Made by a program: the position numbers and the translations under genes | DNA from: Cruorifilaria tuberocauda | Lineage: Eukaryota > Nematoda > Chromadorea > Rhabditida > Onchocercidae | Assembly (NCBI GenBank): GCA_013365365.1 | Contig: JABVXU010001108.1 | Coordinates: 1-10,026 of the forward strand | Length of the DNA stretch: 10,026 nt | Reading direction: 5' to 3' | Notes under the pieces: generated by a model | The model's database searches: none | The model's input: the letters and a program-made list of their open reading frames with translations, nothing else | What the model was told of the DNA's origin: nothing | In this document: positions 1-9,400 of the stretch, in pieces | How the letters are laid out: each line of letters starts with the position of its first letter | Position numbering within the stretch: position 1 is the stretch's first letter

Positions 1-640
1 ACGAAAAATAAATTTCAATGAAAAAATATCATCAATAAAAAAATTATTCTATTGAAATTTTTATTTAAATTTCATCTTTAAAAAAAAATTTCATTTTTGC
101 AATTTTGATTATACACATGAAAATAGAGTAACGATAAGAATACGCTGATCATGCAATAATTATACTAATTATTTTCTATTAATCATCTATTAACATTATT
201 CCTATAATATTTACTTATTCACTTACTTTCAGTATTATTTATCAAGCAAAATATGCTATTGTTAATTAGTAAAGTAGAGTTTAGCTAATTTGTCAAAGTT
301 TCAGGCTGTAAAATCAATCTTTTATCATTATCGCACATCAATAAGTAATGTTAATGAAAAAAAAAAAGGAAAGAACGAACGATAGGAAAAAGTATGCATG
401 AAAAAATAAATTAAACTTAATATTACTTATATCGAAGAATAAGAAGTAACTTTTTATTTAGCCAATTATTGTTAAATTTTAATTAAAATATCACTTTACT
501 AATTCAACTTTTTTTCTTTTAAATTACAATTATAAGTTATACGAAATGCTATCAACGAAACTACGATTATATATTAATGTGAATAATTCTCTTTTCAATC
601 ATCAATCATTTATATTTATGCGCAGTTCTTCGGATAATAT
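1..640. other. AT-rich spacer, no gene seen
   Basis: I see only AT-rich sequence with short A and T runs. Stops are frequent in all frames and no RNA gene or ordered repeat stands out. Confidence 0.6.
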
Positions 641-652
641 TATTATCTAAGT

Positions 653-781
653 AATTGATAACTTGTTTAGTAAATTAAAGTGAACAATAAAGTAAATTAA
701 TAACTTGATATAAGTAAAAGTAAAAATGAAAAACTTGATATGAGTAAATTGATAACTTGAAATATATATATATATATATAT
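653..781. repeat. Degenerate AACTTGATA/AGTAAATT repeats ending in an (AT)10 tract
   Basis: The words GATAACTTG, AACTTGATAT and AGTAAATT recur several times between 653 and 760. They run directly into a perfect (AT)10 microsatellite at 762-781. The first part looks like an old tandem array that has decayed. A small open frame on the - strand here just reads the AT tract as alternating Y and I. Confidence 0.7.
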
Positions 782-829
782 GTACATATTCGATTTTCCA
801 TTTCTTATTTTATTTTCCATTTCCTGCAA

Positions 830-2280
830 TGTTTAATTGATTATTTTATTATAGCATTTCATATAATTCAATTGTATAAATGTGAGAAAAAATCGATTAA
901 AATTATATCAAATCATTTAAATGACATTTTAATCAAAATGATATCTAAACCGGTTAAATAAAAATTTTTTTAAAAATCTTTATCAAATTTCAAGAATTGG
1001 ATTGTGAAAGAGAGAAAGAATAAACAAAGAAGTAAACAGAACAGAAGCATTATTAATTACCACTGATACTAATTAATTAAGACCGGTACTAATTAATAAT
1101 ACTTTTATAGATTGCAATTGCATTTTCATGCATTTTCAACCAAACAGTTAGTTTATGCTTTCATCCTTTTTATCATTTGATAACTTATTATTCTCTTAAC
1201 ATTTTGGTATTACTTTAATATTACTTTGGCTCATTTTCATTAAAACTTAAATCTTACTCCTGTTTATGGTATTTTTTTTTCGATTTTTATCTTTAGGTAC
1301 CTTATATTTTGGGTGTTTCTTTTGATAGAGATTTATTGATAGATTACTTTTTTTATACTTTAAGTCTTGTGCTGTTTACGGTATTTTACTAATATAACTT
1401 TTTTCCTATACATTTTTTTGAGTTATAAACTAAAGTATACCTTGCATGATTTTGGACCATCCTGATTGTTATTTCAATCAAAATTTAAAAACTGATTGGA
1501 AATTAGTAATCGATAAATATGTCGTGAGTGATATTTGATATCTCTCAGGTACCAACACAATCAGTAATAGACGTTTATCAATCGATTGATTTAGTTATAT
1601 CAAAATTTATAGCTAATTTTTTCCTTCTTTTTTGAAAGATTAAAACTTTTGTTTGATTCCCCTCTCTCTCTTTTTTTTTTTTGATAAAATCAGCTTAGTA
1701 TCATTCTTTGAAATGTATATATTGTTGTTTGCATGAATAGATTGATGATAAATCATGAATAAATTGATAATTTATTGTTATCAAAAAAAAAAATTTTTCG
1801 ATTAATCAGCATTTCGACAATTTTTCATTCAATTCTTTTTTCACTGTTTGATTTTTTTTTACATCAATCAATATCTCTTAATCTACTATTTGTCTTTTTT
1901 CTGATCGGTTAGTTTATTTTTTGATCTGTTAAATTTTGATCAGCAATTTTTTTCGTTTTTTGAATATCTCTTTGTTTATTTTAAAAAAAAAAAACTTTTT
2001 TCATTTAATAACAAATTATTGATTGCTTGCTTCATCTCACTTACCAAAATATTCATGAAATATTATTGATTAAGGAAGAAATTTTGTTTACTTTTTCTCA
2101 TCCTTTCAAATTTCATGTGATTCAAATCAAATTTAACGGAAATATCTTTGACATCATAGAGCTATCTTACTTACTTTACTGCCATATCCATTCATCTATT
2201 TTACGTCATTTTTATAGAAAGAGAAACATTGAAATTGAGAAATTTCTTACTGCTTACTTAAATTAACAACTAAAGTTATA
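830..2280. other. AT-rich spacer, no gene supported
   Basis: This stretch holds a CT/T tract (1661-1682), a 14-bp palindrome ATCAATCGATTGAT near 1579, repeated TGATCGGTTA-like words at 1901-1945, and many T runs. An open frame from 2012 to 2266 has no ATG and no good splice acceptor, so I do not call it a gene. Confidence 0.55.
1661..1682 (+). repeat. CT tract followed by T12
   Basis: Five CT units run into twelve T residues. This is simple sequence with no assigned role. Confidence 0.8.
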
Positions 2281-2288
2281 AAAAAAAA

Positions 2289-2310
2289 CACACACACACA
2301 CACACACACA
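2289..2310. repeat. (CA)11 microsatellite
   Basis: Eleven CA units are preceded by an A run and followed by degenerate AACACAAAAC and AAAAC units up to about 2329. It is the only CA/TG microsatellite in the window and a likely length-variable marker. Confidence 0.9.
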
Positions 2311-2329
2311 AACACAAAACAAAACAAAA

Positions 2330-4155
2330 TATTGGAGAAAATTTTAGTGAAAAAATTTAAAAATTTAATAAAATATTGAATTAAAATTAAATTTTCGTAA
2401 TCTTTGATAAAATTTAATTAAAAAAAACAATAAATTTTAATTAGCAAAAAAACGATAATTTAATTAAAAATAAAAAAATAAAACTTTTAATAAAATTTAT
2501 CGCGATAAATCATAATTTTATGAAGTATCACAATCACTATCTTCTTGTTTTCTTTTTCATTCTTTGTTTTTCAATTATTTTTGCTTATAATTATTATTTC
2601 CATCAAATTATTCCTCCAAAATGATTATTCTGTTAATAATTACTATATTTTCCAACTTCAATTATACCTAATAAGTTAATTTATCTTTTAGTGAAGAAAT
2701 TTAAACTTCCCATTTTTTGTTATATTTTATCAAGTAATCCACTGATATCCTGAAATTATGCACAGAATGATTGCTTTTAAGCGTATCTGAAATTAAACAC
2801 AAATTTCTATTTTAAAAAAAAGAGAGAATTGTTAAATTTGCTTGATGAAGATAGAAGCGAAATGAAAAAACAGAAGGGAGGAAATTATTAAAATTAAATA
2901 ATTTATTCAAAATTCTCTATTATAGATTAAATTAAAAAGCATAATATATTTCAATTCTGCTGAATTGTTTACTGTATTTGTAAACAATTAAAATTTGTAT
3001 ACTGTATTTGAAACTGTATTGAAAACCATTTTGGAAGAATAATTCAGTGAAATGAAACTGTATTGAAACCATATTAAAACTGTATTTAAATTTGATTTCC
3101 ATTGATTTAATATTTCAAAATTTTCTTTATCAGTAAACATAGTGTAGGAAAATAGTAAAACCGATATGATAGCTTCAGTATATTTTATCATTTTTACTGC
3201 TAATTCATCCCAACTATTCATTCCAATTTAGGAAATTAAAATTAACTTTTAATTTCAAAAGAGTTTTCTTACAGTAAATGATACAATATTCAGGAAGAAA
3301 AACTTATTTTAAAATTCAAATTTTTAGTATGAAAGAATTTTTGTATTATATGTAATAAACCCTTTGCAAAACAGTAATATCTCATAACTGTAAGATTTAT
3401 TTTCGACCTCAAATTTTTTCTTTTATTGTTTTCTAGTTCTATCTTTTTTCAGGATAACAATTACTTAAAATATTATTTAAAAATTTTACTCTTTTTCTTC
3501 TTACCTTTAATTTTTTGAAAAGTAAGTAATTATCAAGTTACGATAATAGTACATTGTAACAAATTGTATGATATATATGATTTCGTATTATTGCATATTG
3601 TTTATATGAGTAAATAAAAATAAATAATCGTTACGCGTGTAAAACGTGTAGAAGTTGAGATATTGATTATACTTGCTCGTTGTATAAATTACACGAAGTT
3701 GAAATTTTTACTTACTTACGTGTAATTATGCAAAACTAAAATATTGATCATATTTGCGTCAATGACTAACATTGACGTTAGTAGTAGAATTTGTACGTTA
3801 ACTTGTATAGATTATACGTTAATAATTTATTAATTAAGTAAATATTTCTATCCTAAAAATTTCCTTTGATATTTATTGCTTTTTTCTTGTAAAAAAAATT
3901 TCTTTATGTAATAAAGTAATAAAGTTATTAATTATATGAGGAAATAATATAGTTATTAATAGTGATTAGTCTAAAGGTTATTGTAAAGATTATCACGATA
4001 ACTTATTACGTTCTGATAATCAATTATGAACAATTAATAGCTAAGGAAGGATTAAGTTTCTTGATTTTTTGATAATTATATATTTTATGATAAAATGATC
4101 AGTTGTAAATGATAGGAACAAAGAAAATGCAAGAAAATGCAACAATTGCAAAATA
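2330..4155. other. AT-rich spacer, no gene supported
   Basis: The stretch contains repeated ACTGTATTT-like words at 2970-3085, a diverged 81-bp-offset duplication near 3655-3770, and an 8-bp hairpin at 3757-3777. A 77-codon frame on the - strand (2988-3221) matches nothing I recognise. The CpG-containing patch at 3630-3790 is less AT-rich than its surroundings. Confidence 0.55.
3757..3777. repeat. Perfect 8-bp hairpin (CGTCAATG / CATTGACG)
   Basis: Two perfectly complementary 8-base arms are separated by the 5-base loop ACTAA. Both arms include a CG, which is unusual in this AT-rich background. There is no T tail or neighbouring gene end to suggest a terminator. Confidence 0.55.
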
Positions 4156-4260
4156 ATTATTTATTTTATTTTATTAATTAATTTATTTATTTATTTATTT
4201 CTTCATTTACTTATTTGGTTATTTATTTATTTATTTATTTATTTCTCAATAATTTATTTT
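4156..4260. repeat. ATTT-rich simple repeat block
   Basis: Runs of ATTT units at about 4181-4200 and 4220-4244 are joined by imperfect units. The open frame that starts here on the + strand (4215-4526) is created by the repeat and is not a gene. Confidence 0.85.
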
Positions 4261-4856
4261 ATCACAAGCTTATTTTCACAAGTGTTAATGAATTCATACT
4301 TTTATCATATCCTTTGTTAAATTCAATTTCTACTTCTTACTTATACTTTCCTTATATTGTACTGTTACAGACCACAAATCAAAATATCGTTGTGAATCAA
4401 TCAAATAAGACGAAAATTATCCAAATAAACCAATCATTCATATATTTTCATTCTTATCAATTTTTTCCAATGACTCATCCCACATATTATCATTATTTTT
4501 TATTAACTTTTTTTTTTAAGCCATGAATCAACCGTATATTATCATTCTTTATTGACTTTTCCAAGGTTTTTTTTTTTTTTTTTACTTCATCTATTTATAA
4601 CTCACTTTATTCAATAGTAACAATATTCAGTAATGTATGAGATTATCATGTTATCAGATTGTTATCAGAGATAATTCATATGTTTTTATAGCTTACATTT
4701 AATTAGATATGTTATCACTTATTTTTCAACTTATATTTCTTGGATAGAATGAGTTTAACAAAAAAAAAAAAAAGTCATGAATTAAGCTAACATAAATTTT
4801 CACGCAGTTATAAATATTAATATTAGCTATCGGAATGAATGTTATCTTAGTGAATA

Positions 4857-4930
4857 TGATAAGTTGAATTGTTAAGTTGGTAAATGTGATAAATTTGAAT
4901 GTTACGTTGGAAATGTTATGGTTGATAAAT
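4857..4930. repeat. Degenerate 30-bp tandem repeat, about 2.3 copies
   Basis: TGATAAGTTGAATTGTTAAG at 4857 recurs as TGATAAATTTGAATGTTACG at 4887, each followed by TTGG. A third, weaker start (TGATAAATTATT) is at 4923. Confidence 0.5.
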
Positions 4931-5154
4931 TATTAATGTTATTATATTGAAGGCTTTGGAATGTGCAGGAAATACAAAATTTGATGTTAGCTAGCTTACA
5001 GCCAATCTTTCCGCTTTATTCATCATCGTTATCACAAGTTATCATCATTCCGATCATATAACATTGATTTCCTTCGTTATGTCTCTTCTTCTTCTTTTTT
5101 TTTTCCCCTTTTCAATTAAATTGTTAGCTTCGATTACAGAATATTTGCTTACAC

Positions 5155-5189
5155 TTTTTTTTTTTATAGTATCACTAAAAAAAAAAAAA
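5155..5189. repeat. T11/A13 inverted repeat
   Basis: Eleven T residues (5155-5165) and thirteen A residues (5177-5189) are separated by 11 nt and could form an all-AT hairpin. The A run continues into a purine tract to 5212. Confidence 0.6.
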
Positions 5190-5711
5190 GAAACGAAGAA
5201 AGGAAAGGGAAGTTTTTCATTTTCCTCCTTCATTTCATTATAAAAATTTTTATCACATATCTATCTGAATACTGATAATAGTTAGCTTATTTAATACTTT
5301 CATATTATATTCAAAATATGAAATTTCATGGAGGAAATATTTTATGATATCATGAATTTAAAAAATAAATAAACTATTAAAAAAGCATAATTCTTAATTT
5401 TTTCCCTATACTATCCTATGAGATAACAAACATTAACATTTATCATTTATCTAAATTATCATTTTTTTTTTTTACGGAATGAATTTTTATTTTAGAAAAA
5501 AATTTGTCAAAGTTTTGTAAATTACGCTTGAAAAAATGATTTAAGTTAATATTTAGATATGCGAAAATTGTTTTTAAAAAACGAATGCAATGAACAATAA
5601 TTATTTTACTTAAAATTTTAAATAATTTATTTTAAATACTTTAATATCTTTTTGAATCTTTTAATTTTTGATACGGTAGATAAAATTACAGATAAACTGT
5701 AAAGAAGTTAA

Positions 5712-5737
5712 TGTAAAGTAAGGTTATATACTTTACA
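5712..5737. repeat. Perfect 9-bp inverted repeat (TGTAAAGTA / TACTTTACA)
   Basis: The arms are exactly complementary with an 8-nt spacer (AGGTTATA). The role is unknown; it could be a small hairpin or a binding site for a dimeric protein. Confidence 0.6.
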
Positions 5738-5783
5738 CTGATTTTTTTCTTTTACTTTAATTGATGTGATTGCATGAAAATTT

Positions 5784-5815
5784 TTCAAAGAGAAAGTTTT
5801 TCTTTTTACTTTGAA
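5784..5815. repeat. Nested hairpin (TTCAAAG / CTTTGAA)
   Basis: Outer arms at 5784-5790 and 5809-5815 are perfectly complementary. Inside them GAAAG at 5792 can also pair with CTTTT at 5802. It is a compact fold of about 32 nt, but simple enough to be chance. Confidence 0.4.
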
Positions 5816-6098
5816 ACTTAAATCATAGGAAAAAAAGAAAAGCGTAGCATTTCTAAATATCATTCATCTGACGCAAATATATACGTAATTTACGTGTATG
5901 GAATAATTTTCCATGATGAATTATTATTGATAATATCAGCTATCATCTAAAAAATCAATACATTCTCAATAATTAATAAAAATTATTGTTGAAAATTTAT
6001 TCGTTAATTTGATAAGAAAATTTTTTAATATAAAATTTCATAAAATTTATATCAATCTTTTTAAAGTAAATTTACAAAATTAATTAGCATTTGTATTG

Positions 6099-6240
6099 TA
6101 ACATGTAAACATTGAACTGTATTTATTTCTGTTTACTTATATCATAACTTGTAAATATTGTACTGGATTTATTTCTGTTTGCTTATGTAATAACTTGTAA
6201 ATATTGAATATTGTATTTATTTCTCGATTTGTTTCTTATG
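6099..6240. repeat. 46-bp minisatellite, about three copies
   Basis: Copies start at 6099, 6145 and 6191 with TAAC(A/T)TGTAAA(C/T)ATTG and share TTTATTTCTGTTT further in. The offset is exactly 46 bp both times; the third copy is diverged at its end. It lies 160-370 bp upstream of the candidate spliced-leader site, in the likely promoter region of the galectin gene. Confidence 0.85.
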
Positions 6241-6253
6241 TTTATTTCAAATG

Positions 6254-6267
6254 TTTCAAATTTGAAA
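6254..6267. repeat. Perfect 14-bp palindrome TTTCAAATTTGAAA
   Basis: This self-complementary site lies about 140 bp before the candidate spliced-leader acceptor, just after the 46-bp repeat. It could be a protein-binding site in the promoter, or chance in AT-rich DNA. Confidence 0.4.
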
Positions 6268-6402
6268 TATAAAATATTTAAATGATTTAATGTAATTTCA
6301 AAAAAAAAACAAGAAATTAGCTGTAAGTTATTTTGATTGCTTACTGTGAACGATAAATTTAAATTGAAATGAAATTGTTGAATTGAAATGACAGGTATAT
6401 AA

Positions 6403-6408
6403 TTTCAG
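6403..6408 (+). promoter_or_regulatory. Candidate spliced-leader (trans-splice) acceptor
   Basis: TTTCAG is a near-perfect nematode 3' splice site. It lies 59 nt before the proposed ATG and directly follows an AT-rich stretch (TATATAA). No coding exon can be recognised upstream, so trans-splicing of a leader such as SL1 is a natural reading. A cis-spliced non-coding 5' exon would look the same. Confidence 0.45.
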
Positions 6409-6467
6409 TTTGAAAGGAATAAATTTTTTGATTGCTGAAACGAAACAATCAACTTATCATAGAGCAA
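6409..6467 (+). other. Probable 5' untranslated region of the galectin gene
   Basis: This 59-nt stretch lies between the candidate spliced-leader acceptor and the proposed start codon. It has an in-frame TGA at 6429-6431 and no ATG in the galectin frame, so translation cannot begin further upstream on this exon. The bases just before the start are AGAGCAA. Confidence 0.45.
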
Positions 6468-6497
6468 ATGGGAGAACAGGATGGTGAAAAGAAGTTT
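6468..6497 (+). CDS. Galectin exon 1 (start codon, residues 1-10)
   Basis: The exon encodes MGEQDGEKKF and ends in phase 0 at donor GTAATG. The ATG was chosen because it is the first one after an in-frame TGA (6429), because the donor joins exon 2 in the correct phase, and because a short polar leader before LPYRSKLTE is typical of nematode galectins. A very short exon with a middling donor cannot be proved by eye; a different first exon further upstream remains possible. Confidence 0.6.
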
Positions 6498-9400
6498 GTA
6501 ATGCTTTTCGTTCTTTCTTATCTTTTTTTCTTTTCTTATCAAGATTTTATTTTCAAAATAACTCCAACATTTTTCATTTTTTTTTCTAAATATAAATTTA
6601 AAAAATTCATTTTAAGAAATAAAGTAAATAGTGTATGATAAGTTGTTGATAGCAATGATAAAATGTAAATTTTAATCATGAATTTTTTTATTCGTTATCA
6701 AATTTTTGCCGGTATAATTATGGAAAAACATTTTAAAATTTAAAATTAAAATTGATGCTATGTAAGTAAATATCAAATAAATGTTTAATTAAGTAAATTA
6801 AAAATAACTGTTACACATTTTAATCTCTAAATATTTTATTACTATCAAATAAAGAACAAAAAAAAAATGGAAAAGTTCGAGTAACTTCATGCTACTATGT
6901 AAATTTATCTTATATAGTAATATTTAAATTATTATATAAAATTATTTTTCTGAAAAAAAACAAAAAATTAAATTACTGTATGAAATTTATTTCAAAATAT
7001 TTGAATTTTTTAATAATTCATTTTTCAGAAACTTCCATATCGAAGCAAATTAACAGAACGAATTGCGCCTGGTCAAACATTAATTTTAAAGGGGAAAATA
7101 GCGGACAAGGCAAAAAAGTTCGTAAAATTTAATTTTTTGAAAAATTAAAAATCTTACTCAATTTTGTATTAATTTAAAATTATTCAAATAATTATAATAC
7201 AGGTTTGATGTTGGACTGCATCGTGACAGTCCGGATTATAGTGGCGGTGATGTCCCATTGAATATTAGCATGTTCTTTGATAAAGGAAAGGTTGTTATTT
7301 TGCTTTGAAATAGTAATTTTTTTTTATGAATAATTAATTTTCTCATTTGAAGATTTTAAATAACTTTGCAAACTTTTACTCACTTATTTTCTTCCTTCAA
7401 AGTAAAACATAAAAGAAATAAAATTTGTTTAAAAAAAAAAAATTTTACAAAATTATAACAGGTAGTTTATTTTACCAATTTCATTTACTATAATTAACTA
7501 TTAATTAATAATAATTAATCGGATTGTGGTGTAAGCCTGATTATTGCAAACATGAGCAAAAATTTTTTTCTACACTCAATAAGAGTCATAGGTTAATTGA
7601 AATCAAGCAGACCAGACAGTACTTGCAAATGAACAGGTTATTGATGGAATAATTAATTATTAATTAATAATTAATCGTAGATTAAATTAAACTATTGATA
7701 AATATTAGTGAAATGAATAAATTTGAATGAATTTAATTTCAGATATCATTTAATACATTTTCGAATAATATCTGGGGAAAAAAAGAGAAGCAGAAATTAC
7801 CATATAAAAAAGGAAATGCATTCGATTTACGAATTCGAGCACATGATAATAAATTTGTGATTTATTGTGATGGTGTAAGTTACTAGTTTATCAGTTCCAG
7901 TTGAGATTACTCACTGATAAGATAAGATAACAATTAATTCCAAACATGTGATAATAGCATATTTATCAGTAATTGCAATAACAATGGTAATAATAATTAG
8001 TAACAATAATGATAATAATATATTTGAATATGATGGAACAATTTTCAATTAAAATTTCCTATTAAAAAAAAAAAAATTTTACTAAGTATAGTTTAAACTA
8101 TTCTTATCTCTTTCCAAAAGACTTAGAAGAAATTATCTATTATATATGAAATTAATTCCTTCTAACTTCTAAATTTTAAAACAATTATATAATATTTTTA
8201 AAAGATATTAATGATATACATGAATTAACTTGAAGAAATAAATATTATCCTATATTGACTAGAAAAAAAGTATAGAATATGATATTAATTATCTTAATGA
8301 ATTTAATATATATAGAATTATGACTATTACAATGATACTAAATGATACTTAAATTAATCCCTAAAATAATACTTAAATTAATCCCTAAAATAATACTTAA
8401 ATGATACTTAAAATAATATTTAAATATCTTTCAACATCATTTTCTGTTTGCTTAAAAAATCTAAAATCACATGTAATTAGAATTGATAATTATTTATTTA
8501 AATTTGAATTATGCATGTTTTCGTAATGATTTTACAGTATCATTTTTACTTATTAAAGTAATACTTAAGTATCTTTTAATACTACTTTTTATTTGCTTAA
8601 AATACCTGAAATTACATGTGATTAGAATTGATAATTATTTATTTAAATTTGTATTATACTGTATCATTCTATTATAGCTGAATGTATTATACTCGAAAAA
8701 AAAAATAAGAACCAATGGATTTAAATATACCGTAGACAAAATTTTTGATTTTACAGTATCATCTTTACTTATTATTTTAATAGAGAATAATAATTTATTG
8801 ATAATTATTTTACTATTTAATGATAATTTAATTTAATTATTTAATGATAATTATTTAGAAAGAAGTGAAAACATTTGATTATCGAGTACCGCTACAATGG
8901 GTTACTTACGTATCAATTGACGGTGATGCTACTATCGATCACGTACAATGGGGTGGCAAGTATTACGTTAGTTTTCATCTTTCTAATTAGAATTACGAAT
9001 TAAAAAGTGTATTTTTTTAATTAGTAAATTAATTAAAGTTTAATTAATTGATGATTGAAATGTTGAAGCTTTTAATTATTTTAATTGTATTCAGTGAATG
9101 AATGAATGAAATATATTGAAGAATAGGAGCAATCTTTTAATCCGGAATTTTTATTATTTTAGCCGGTTCCCTATGAATCAGGTATAGTAGATGGTGGTTT
9201 ATTACCTGGTAAATCATTGTTCATTACCGGAATGCCTGAAAAGCGTAGCAAACGATTTAATATCAATTTATTAAAACAAAACGGTGATATCGTCCTACAT
9301 TTCAATCCACGGTTCGATGAAAAAGTTAGAATACAATTTAATCGTCTCTATTTTATTTCATTTTTTAATATTTCTATTATTTAGAACTTAAATCTTAAAA

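Larger units (their letters stand above)
4261..6098. other. AT-rich spacer, no gene supported
   Basis: The region contains a 30-bp degenerate tandem repeat (4857-4930), a pyrimidine tract at 5082-5113 facing a purine tract at 5177-5212, and hairpins at 5712-5737 and 5784-5815. Words of the GTTATCA/TGATAAC type are frequent between 4620 and 5050. No exon-like frame with flanking splice sites is recognisable. Confidence 0.55.
7875..8858 (+). other. Galectin intron 4 (984 nt, repeat-rich)
   Basis: This is the longest intron. It starts with consensus GTAAGT and ends TATTTAG. Its first 100 nt hold a GATA-site cluster. The middle and 3' parts hold a 24-bp tandem repeat (8345-8403), a diverged duplication of about 103 bp (8410-8512 and 8555-8657) and a small duplication just before the acceptor (8814 and 8838). 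No exon-like frame is visible inside it. Confidence 0.9.

Noticed and set aside
647..829. 60-codon frame on the - strand
   Set aside because: Its core is the AT microsatellite read as alternating Y and I.
1579..1592. Palindrome ATCAATCGATTGAT as an operator
   Set aside because: There is no nearby gene, and palindromes of this kind arise easily in AT-rich DNA.
2012..2266. Open frame of about 85 codons on the + strand
   Set aside because: It has no ATG at all, follows a stop at 2009 and lacks a recognisable splice acceptor. Its translation is rich in I, L, F and H and matches no family I know.
2988..3221. 77-codon ATG frame on the - strand
   Set aside because: Its composition is less simple than the others, but I see no domain, no splice context and no homologue. 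The 3' part is built from the repeated ACTGTATTT words.
4215..4526. 103-codon frame on the + strand
   Set aside because: Its start lies in the ATTT simple repeat and the translation is mostly F, L, Y and I. It is a product of AT-rich simple sequence.
4942..4995. Short open stretch reading KALECAGNTKFDVS on the + strand
   Set aside because: Its look is protein-like but it is only about 15 codons, has no splice signals and ends in TAG.
1..6400. Possible tRNA, rRNA or CRISPR-like array in the spacer
   Set aside because: No cloverleaf-like GC-rich stems, no conserved rRNA words and no evenly spaced repeats with unique spacers were seen; the tandem repeats present have no spacers.
6432..6638. 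68-codon frame overlapping galectin exon 1
   Set aside because: It would start on TTG and run through the exon 1 donor into intron 1. Only the part 6468-6497 is kept, as the first exon.
8483..8677. 64-codon frame inside intron 4
   Set aside because: It is created by the duplicated intron sequence, low in complexity and does not fit the galectin reading frame or alignment.
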